Source: Candidatus Omnitrophota bacterium (GTDB lineage: Bacteria; Omnitrophota; Gorgyraeia; Zapsychrales; Fredricksoniimonadaceae). Taken from it: DNA of 35,482 nt. The stretch is taken from the NCBI GenBank assembly GCA_013287965.1, contig JABDCU010000001.1:69910-105391 (forward strand), in the 5' to 3' direction. Position numbers and translations under genes: made by a program. This document shows, one piece after another, positions 17,739 to 26,000 of the stretch. Position 1 is the stretch's first letter. The number at the start of each line of letters is the position of its first letter. Under the pieces are notes generated by a model, which saw only the letters and a program-made list of their open reading frames with translations, searched no databases and was not told the DNA's origin.

Positions 17739-19880
17739 TTACGCATTCATCAACAGTATTTCCGCGTAACTCGGCAAAGGCCATATATTCGCCGGAACAA
17801 GTGCTTCCAGGGCATCAATGGACTCACGCAGCTTGGCCATGGCGCCACCGATCTTAAGGCCGTCGTGCTTTTCCAAGGTTGCCTCCAAGGCATCGCAATT
17901 GCTCAACGACTGGTCGATCAGGCCGGAGAGTTCCTTAAGCAGCTTCTTCTGCCCTGTGGTCTTTCCAGCGCTGCCCACCGTCTTGATGGTTTCAGCCAAC
18001 TGTTTTTGGTATTCAATGGCCGCGGGGACCAATTGGGTTTTAGCCATGGTCAGGGCGCAATCACCTTCCAGGACCTGGACCGTTGTATAAGCATGTTTAT
18101 TGATCTCATAACGGGAAGCCATTTCCACTTCACTCAAGACCCCATGCTTGACCATGACCTGGATATTTTTCTTGGCCTTGATCACTTCCAGGGCTTCGGG
18201 TGTGTTCTTCATATTGGGCAGGCCGCGCTTTTTAGCTTCGACTTGCCACTCTTGGATATACCCGTCTCCGTTATAAACAACCCGCTTATGTTTCTTAATG
18301 ATCGCCTGCAATACTTTTTGCAGGGATTCATTAAAATTCTTACCGGCCTTTTTATCTGCTTCTAATTGATCGCAGATATCACTCAAGGCTTCTGCCACGA
18401 TGGTATTGAGCACCATGTTAGAGGCAGAAGGATTTTGGTTGGAACCTACAGCACGGAATTCAAACTTGGCACCGGTGAAAGCAAACGGTGAAGTTCTATT
18501 GCGGTCAGTAGTGTCCTTCGCCAAGGACGGCAGGGCATCAACACCCACATGGATAGAACCGCCTTCTTTGGAAGACTTGGCCCCACCCTTTTCAATTTGC
18601 TCAATGATATCTGTTAATTGTGAACCTAGGAAGATCGACACGATCGCCGGAGGCGCTTCATTGGCACCCAGGCGATGATCGTTGCCCGCAGTGGCGACAG
18701 TGACGCGTAAAAGATCAGCGTAAGTGTCTACCGCCTGAATGACCGCGCATAACATGGCCAAAAATTTGGCATTTTCATGCGGGGTCTTGCCCGGATACAG
18801 CCAGTTTTTTCCGTCAGGACCGACCACTGACCAGTTATTGTGTTTGCCGGAACCATTGATGCCGGCAAAAGGCTTTTCATGTAAAAGACAGGTAAGCCCA
18901 TGCTTGTCCGCGATCTGGCGCATGAGGTCCATGACGATCATATTATGATCAACACCGCTGTTAAGGTCTTCATAGATCGGGGCCATTTCATATTGGGCAG
19001 GAGCGACTTCATTGTGACGGGTCTTGGAAGGGATCCCCAACGCCCACAAGGCGCGGTCCAGATCTTCCATGAAGCCCATGATGCGGGGCTTGATCGCACC
19101 GAAATAATGGTCTTCCTGCTGCTGATGCTTGGCCGGTTTTCTGCCGAACAAGGTGCGGCCGGTCTGTACCAGGTCCATGCGTGCTTGAAAATGGGCCTTG
19201 TCGATCAGGAAATATTCCTGCTCCGGGCCTAAAGTACAATAAGCGCGCTTGCCCTTGGTATCAATGCCAAAAAGGTTGGCCAAACGGCAAACTTGCTTGC
19301 TTAAAGCCACCATGGAGCGCAGCAAAGGCGTTTTCTTGTCCAGGGCCTCGCCATGATAGCCGATATAAAAGGTCGGGATACACAAGGTGGTCGCTTCCGG
19401 GCCTTCTTTAATAAAGGCCGGAGAAGTCGGGTCCCAGCCGGTATAGCCGCGGGCCTCAAAAGTCGCACGCAAGCCGCCGGAAGGGAAAGAAGAAGCATCC
19501 GGCTCACCCTGGATAAGGTTTTTACCGGAGAAATTCAAAACAACGCCGCCCGCATTGTCCCAATCAATAAAGGAGTCATGCTTCTCGGCCGTGACACCGG
19601 TCAAAGGCTGGAACCAATGGGTATAGTGAGTAGCGCCCTTGGCAACGGCCCATTTTTTCATGGCCTCGGCCACTTCATCAGCGATAGAAGCGTCTAATTT
19701 ACCGCCTTCTTTAATGGTCTTTTCGATGGAAACGTATGCCTTCGGAGAAAGCATTTCTTTCATCACCTTAAGACTAAACACGTTTTCGCCGAAATGTTCA
19801 GGCAAATGTTCACTGAAAGAACCGTTGCAGCAGCTCTCCTCAGCGCAAGCCTGAATGACCTCTTCGCGAGCTTGACTCAT
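17739..19880 (-). CDS. glnN: Type III glutamine synthetase
   Basis: Makes glutamine from glutamate, ammonium and ATP. The length of 713 residues is typical of type III enzymes (about 700-730) and much longer than type I (about 450-470). Visible motifs are [37 protein letters not shown] and [16 protein letters not shown], all characteristic of GSIII active-site segments. CNGSF near the N-terminus and the long C-terminal helical extension also fit. AAGGGGG lies 6 bases before the ATG. It has a private sigma70-type promoter, a leader with ANTAR-type stem-loops and a strong terminator, so it is monocistronic. The leader implies control by premature termination rather than only by a repressor. Confidence 0.97.
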   Translation of the reverse strand: MSQAREEVIQACAEESCCNGSFSEHLPEHFGENVFSLKVMKEMLSPKAYVSIEKTIKEGGKLDASIADEVAEAMKKWAVAKGATHYTHWFQPLTGVTAEKHDSFIDWDNAGGVVLNFSGKNLIQGEPDASSFPSGGLRATFEARGYTGWDPTSPAFIKEGPEATTLCIPTFYIGYHGEALDKKTPLLRSMVALSKQVCRLANLFGIDTKGKRAYCTLGPEQEYFLIDKAHFQARMDLVQTGRTLFGRKPAKHQQQEDHYFGAIKPRIMGFMEDLDRALWALGIPSKTRHNEVAPAQYEMAPIYEDLNSGVDHNMIVMDLMRQIADKHGLTCLLHEKPFAGINGSGKHNNWSVVGPDGKNWLYPGKTPHENAKFLAMLCAVIQAVDTYADLLRVTVATAGNDHRLGANEAPPAIVSIFLGSQLTDIIEQIEKGGAKSSKEGGSIHVGVDALPSLAKDTTDRNRTSPFAFTGAKFEFRAVGSNQNPSASNMVLNTIVAEALSDICDQLEADKKAGKNFNESLQKVLQAIIKKHKRVVYNGDGYIQEWQVEAKKRGLPNMKNTPEALEVIKAKKNIQVMVKHGVLSEVEMASRYEINKHAYTTVQVLEGDCALTMAKTQLVPAAIEYQKQLAETIKTVGSAGKTTGQKKLLKELSGLIDQSLSNCDALEATLEKHDGLKIGGAMAKLRESIDALEALVPANIWPLPSYAEILLMNA

Positions 19881-19934
19881 AAAAAACCCCCTTAGTTTTA
19901 CGGTTGATCTATAACTTAGCCCTAAAAAGCAAAA

Positions 19935-19986
19935 TCCTCCTTGAAATTAACCTGCTATGGTTTTCAAGGAGGACGTCAACGCCCTC
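19935..19986 (-). promoter_or_regulatory. ANTAR-type leader attenuator of glutamine synthetase
   Basis: In the minus-strand RNA, stem 1 is GAGGGC-GUUGAC-GUCCUC (19969-19986), a 6-base loop with G at position 4 but G rather than A at position 1. It overlaps the start of a long hairpin at 19935-19973 (arms UCCUCCUUGAA/UUCAAGGAGGA) whose tip is AACC-AUAGCA-GGUU, a hexaloop with A1 and G4. AUUUUGCUUUUU follows. Stem 1 and the long hairpin share the GUCCUC segment, so they exclude each other. This fits known ANTAR antitermination targets (two hexaloop stems, the second in the terminator). Confidence 0.75.
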
Positions 19987-20001
19987 AATAAATGTAGCCA
20001 A

Positions 20002-20030
20002 ATATTACCTCTCAACATCAATATTGTCAA
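20002..20030 (-). promoter_or_regulatory. Sigma70-type promoter of glutamine synthetase
   Basis: Minus-strand TTGACA (20025-20030) and TAATAT (20002-20007) with exactly 17 bases between. The predicted start near 19995 gives a leader of about 115 bases that holds the ANTAR-type element. Confidence 0.85.
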
Positions 20031-20048
20031 GATTTTTTATGCCATGGC

Positions 20049-23000
20049 CTAATTGGAATTGAGCATCATCTGGAAGGCGCCGCTGACGCTCAATTCCGAC
20101 GTGAAACGGACAATATTGAAGTTAAACCCTTTAAAACCGTCAGGCATCCTGGAGATGCCCGCTTCCCGGAAAAACGCCGGACTTGGACTGGAAGGCCGTT
20201 GGATGTATTGGGGCTGAAAGTTCAAATCAATCCCGCCTTCTTTTTTGACCGCAGAAAACATGGCAGCATTAACCGAGAGCCCTTTCTTTTGGGCTCCATT
20301 TATTTTTTTCGCCTCTTCTACGATCTTAATCTTTAGGGCTTTCCAATTCCCGACTTTTTCCCCTGAACCAACCGATGCATTTGTCTTATTATAAAGCCTG
20401 ACCATGATCTCTTTCATCCTCATATTGTCTGTCGCTCTGCCGTTAGACAAAAGCGGTCCCCAATAACGTGCGAGTGACAGGCAACTAATACTAAAGGTAA
20501 AAAACATATTTAAGAAATTAAAAGGGATAACCCGCGCAATGCTCAGTATGACTTGAACAATGAAAATGGCAGTCGGTATCAAAAAAAGCAGACGCCCGGT
20601 AAAACTGCTTATCCTTGTACTCTGACTCGTTTCTGCATATCCATAACTACCAAACCTTTCCCCTTGAAAAATGACCTCCTTCAATTTTTGTAGGCTAAGA
20701 GTGACATACCCATTAATGTCATTATACGTGCCCGGTCTGATCAAATTTCCTATCCCCATAAGGTCTCTAAGGTCGGGTCCTAACTTTTTCACTGGTTTAC
20801 GTGCCACAAAATCATAGCCCAAACTCCATGTTGTTATCCTATTGATCGCTTCTTTCTTTTCCCCCTTATGAAAATGTTCATTCACTGACGTGTTTACATT
20901 TACCCTTCCCTGGAGAATATCTAAATACTTTTCGACTTTAATCATCTTTAAGAACATTTTATCCCTATTCTCCAGGTACCGCTTCTGCTGGTCCGTGGTT
21001 AAATCCTTGGCCTTAAAACGATCCGCCAGGGCATTGACCGTTCTATTGGCAAGCTTCATAAAATACGCGTAACTGATCTGATACGCCTGATTTTCAGCTG
21101 ATGTTGCCTGGACATCCATCAGGTGCGGGGTATACGGTATTGCATCAAGGATGTTATCGGCAAGTCCGTTTATTTCTGCCTGAAGACCAAGCAACTGATC
21201 CGTCGAGTATCTGTCATTTCTTGAAAAATTCATCAATTTACCATACCAATCTATTATAAAATCAGCCGCCCTTGGTTCCACCCTATTACTATCAATTCCT
21301 CCGCCATTTCCATTCCCATTTTTATTATTCAGGGATTTCGCGTCTGAAACATTCATTAATTTTTCTAAACTGGAGAATTTTCTATCTTTCCAGTCCAAAA
21401 ACATTGGGACCAGGATAAATGCTGCCCCGCCTGTCATTAATAAAATACTTGTAAATAGGCCTGTATGGTATGTCCATCTCAGGGCTCTCCACCACCAGGG
21501 GCCTGTATAAATTTCCTGATTATTGGCATCCATGCGTGCAAGAATATCGTCCCTGTATTTGATTATTTTATCAACCATTTCTTTGTCTTCGACGGAAATG
21601 GCGGCTTTTTGGGTCAAATAATCATCCTGCCCATCAGGATTGTTCAGAGAATCCAAATCCTGGTCGATCTGGTTTAATAAATCGATTTGCGCGTCGGAAT
21701 AAACCGCCCCTCCCGCTGTATAAACATTTTTCTCCCCCACTTTAGGATAGATGTCCTTAAGAACAATGATGGCCCTTTTCAAGGCTATGAATTTGGCCTG
21801 TGCGTCCTGCGTAATGGTGCCGCCTTTAGTTAAACCTTTGAGCGCCTCGGTCAGCTTAATGGAAGAATAGGTGTTCTGGATAGTTGTCTGGATCCAGTCT
21901 TGATTTGTCCGGAGGTCCATGATGCCTAAGGCCACACGGAATATGCCCATGGCAGAGGGATTTTTAATGGTTTTGGCATCTTGCTTAATAGTGTTGATCT
22001 GATAAAGAAATAATTTTTCAATTTTCTTACGAAAAGCATCATCCGAAGACTCTTGTGCATATATCCGCAGCAGATCAATACGACCGTCTTGGCTCGCCAT
22101 CAACAGACCCAAAACTTTATCTAAAAGTAACGGGCTTTTTATCATTGACCGGGCCTCAACAATGCGGCCTAATTCAGAATTTGTAGCGGGTTTGAAAGTG
22201 ACTCCGTTGGCGGTGGTGCCTCCCATGGAATATTTTTCTTGACCCTCCTCATCAAGGCTGCCAAATAATCTCAAGCTGTCTTGAGCAGCCACCGTGCCGG
22301 GAACTTCCAGTAACGGATTTTTATCTGATTTTTCTGTTGGGTTTGCCTTGAGATCAGCCCTGGCCAAAGCATCAAATCTGTCAGTGGCTCCTTTTGTCAA
22401 ATCCGGCCGCAATTTTCCCATTTGCTCCCAATCAGGATCATCAAAGAACAGCTCGTAATCCTTGGGGAGTTCTTGTATTTGGCCCCGGGCAATATTAAGC
22501 TGATTAATATCGATTTCAAGTGAGTCCGTATTCTGGATTTCACCTTCAGTAAAGTGCCCCCTGTTGGCCTCTAAAAATATCCTGCGGATCCCTATATTCC
22601 TGATCCGGTCTCTTGATGTTTTAATCCGCTGATCATTCGGATGTTGACCTAAATACCTGTCCAGCTTATTGTATAATCTGGCGAGTTGATTAGTGTTCAA
22701 GTAATTACTATATAAGAACGGGGCTTGGCCAAGTCCTCGAGGGTCCTGGTCAATAAAGGTTAGTAATACACTTTCTGCATCCGTGAGGGAAGCAAGAATA
22801 GTGGTTGGGTATAAACCATTCAATACTTCAGGATAGTCCTTAAAAATATCACCCAGTTTTTGATACGCCAAATTAACCGCCTCCTTGCTGCCTTCCTTAC
22901 CCTGTCCCTTAATAATGACATTGATAAAGAAGGGCAAGTCCTTACGTTCAACCGCCGTCCTAAAAATCTCCTCCAATGCAACTGAAGAAGGATGGCCCAG

Positions 23001-26000
23001 GACGTAACCGGCAAGTTGTTGGGCAGATTCCTGGTCATTAGGAATGTCCTTGAGAAGATTCAGTGTTTGCTGACGATTCAAAGGATTAGAATCACCAGAC
23101 ACTCCCAGCGGATTATTATTTCTTAAAGCGCTGTGGGTGACAGTCTCCGGAGAGGGCCCCTCGATCTTGTCCTGGGCGGCCAGCGGCATGACAGCAAGAG
23201 CAATGATTGATACAAGTCCAAAGATAAAATTTCGAAGAGACGATGAAAATGCCAGCTGTGCTTTATTCCCCGTGCTCGGGCTGGCTTTCACCAAGGACCC
23301 ATCCCAAACTCCCATTTTTATTAAATTCTCCCGCTGCTCCAAATATTTTTCCTTAGGATCAAGGGACTCAATCGAACTCTTGGTTAAATCCCGCCGTTGG
23401 GTGGTATATGTATACTTCGGATAGACCCCCGGCTGACTGGCGGGTATTTCCCAAATTTCAAGAGCAGTTTGATATCCTTCCTGTGTCGTTTTAATTCCCT
23501 TACTGGATGAGTTATTGGCAATGACCGTTTGATGCAGTTCTTTTTCAAGTTCACCTTCTCTTTGCTTAATGATAGCGTCAGCTTTTTCTTTCTGTATGGC
23601 AAGACCTTGAATTTCTATATCCGTTAGTTGGTTTTTTATATCGAATCCAGCCTGTAACAAACCACTCGTCCCTGTAATACTTGAACCTCTTTCTATGGCA
23701 CCGCTACCATAAGGTTCATAAGGCAAACTGCTCATATTGGTATTCGGGACAAGCGATCCAACGGTCAAGGATGGTTTTTTCTTTAATCCCTCTTCCTTTA
23801 TTTCAGCCAGGACAACGTCCAAATCAGCCCAGGCCTTGCGTAACCGTGGGTCCGGGCTAATGTCCTTGGCCTGTTGGAAAATCGGCGCCATTCTACTGTC
23901 ACTCTTTGTGATCTTTTCAATGGCCTCATCCAGGCTTTTATAGCCCGCTTTTTTCAAAACTTTTTCCAAATCATACTTTGTCTTAAAACGCACCTTGGTG
24001 TTATCTCTGGGGTCATCGCGCCAAATACCATCTTTTTCATTATATGGATTAAAAATATTCTTCTTGTCCTTGTCATTCTTGATGAAATTAATCCCTGAAA
24101 ACTTTGATTTTTCAACAGTCCCGTCTGCCAGAAGCTTTGTAAGCATCTTCTGTTCTGCTTGCTGTGTGATTTCGGGGAAATCACCTGTCAAAGTCAACTG
24201 TGCAACCATGTGCGGACCACCCACTATTTTTTCACCCATCAAAAAATTAAGATCACTGGTCAATGCTTCCTCTTCAGCCTCTTTATCCTGGATCTGTTTT
24301 TGGACAGCAGGTATCTCCTTATCAATTTCTAACACCCTGGAATGTTCCGTGAGCTTATGCGCCTCTGCGGCTTGCGCCCCTCTGCGCGCCTCTTGCAAAT
24401 CATTTAGCAATGCCTCTGAATTTGCGATTCCTTGCTGGACGATGCCTAACTTGGTGTACAAAACTTTTGCAACATAGATTTGCTGTGCCAGCGCTGTTTG
24501 CAAAGCATACCCGGCGGAATTTTCCCCCGCGCTGTACACTGCTTCCTGCTTGCCTATTTTATCTCCGATGCGATCACTAACACTGCCCAAGACATTCCCA
24601 AAAACCAAAGCCCCGACATTATAGAGATCACCTACCGTTAACGCGCTTGTCACGCCATTAACTAACCTGCTGGCTCCGCCAAATCCGGATAATCCACCCT
24701 TGCCCCCGTAAAGACTGACGAATATGCTGGTTTTTTTAGCCCCGGGTATGAACTTCTCTATTGTGCTTAACATCACATTATAAAATTGTTCGGCCAGCAG
24801 TACTCCTTGATTTTCGGTCACCTTTTGGACTACTTGCTGGAGACTTACAATCTGCCCTTGGGGGGTATAATATTTGGGGGGCACTATTGGGGCAATGAAT
24901 TGACCAACGGTATTTTGTGCAAAAAGTTGAGAAGCAAACCCTTGGAGCCCATCAGGTGGCGGCGGTAAAGGGGCGCCCCATGTTGAAGATAATAATGCAT
25001 CCTCTGGAATAAACCCCGTGGCCAATGCGATTTCTTTTTCTTTATCAGTTAACAATTTAAGGGGAAATCTCATACCCTTACGCAAAAAATGGTTTGGATC
25101 ATGCATGGTCACTTCAACAGAATACGCCGGACCTATTACCGTTGATACGACGTGTGGGGTTGGGTCAACAGCTGTCACTTCACCTAACACCGGACCTGCC
25201 GGAGCCATGCCCTCGACAATAGCCCCACGCTGAACTCCTGCAGAATAATAAATAGAATATGCGCTGCCCTTGAGGTCCCCCAACAAAACCTTGTTATTAT
25301 TAGTAGTAACCACCGCGCTCTCTTTTTGATAAACATCTGTTCCATTCTTTCCTGTCCAGGTAACAACGCCGTCCTGGTCAGCCCTGATCTCCAAATGAGA
25401 AATCGTATCTTGAAGGTCTTTTGCTTCTGCCTGCAGACGGCGTATATTAGAATTGATCTTGTCCACTTCATCCCGATTGATAATGACGCCCCCATTAGGA
25501 AAAGAAGCTCGAGTAAGCTTTATCTTTTCACCCTCCATTTGAGTAAGCACCGTTTCCAGTTGTATTGCAAAAGGTTCACGGACACCTTTGACCATGACCT
25601 GCCCCCTTTTGACCTCATCTCCCTGATTAACTTTGAATTCATACGAATCCAGCGCCGGGACATGCTTGGTGTACTCATTAATTGGAGGAACCGGCACATC
25701 GGTTGTTGCCCTTCCCTTAAAAATGGGGATATCACGACCCTCGTCAGACGCATAAAAGGTGGCGTGGAATTTCACCTTTTGGCCCGGAGATATGGGTGTC
25801 TGCGGCGTCACAATGAAACTCACCCATATATTTTGGACAGAAGAAGCCGACTCAGACCAGTTAAACCAAAAAGTGCTTTCAGCAGGTTCTCCGTCAATAG
25901 TAACAGCAGCCTTTTGAAAATAAACATTGTATGGGATTTCAATATCAAACCGCGATCTTTTCCTGTCATAATATCCTGCCAGGACTGTGCCAGGACCTAC

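Noticed and set aside
17733-18365. Open frame of 210 codons on the plus strand
   Set aside because: It lies entirely antisense to the glutamine synthetase gene, has no ribosome site and shows no recognisable motif.
19935-19986. Glutamine riboswitch (glnA or downstream-peptide type) in the glutamine synthetase leader
   Set aside because: I do not see the conserved three-way junction or E-loop sequence, while the A1/G4 hexaloop and terminator fit an ANTAR target better.
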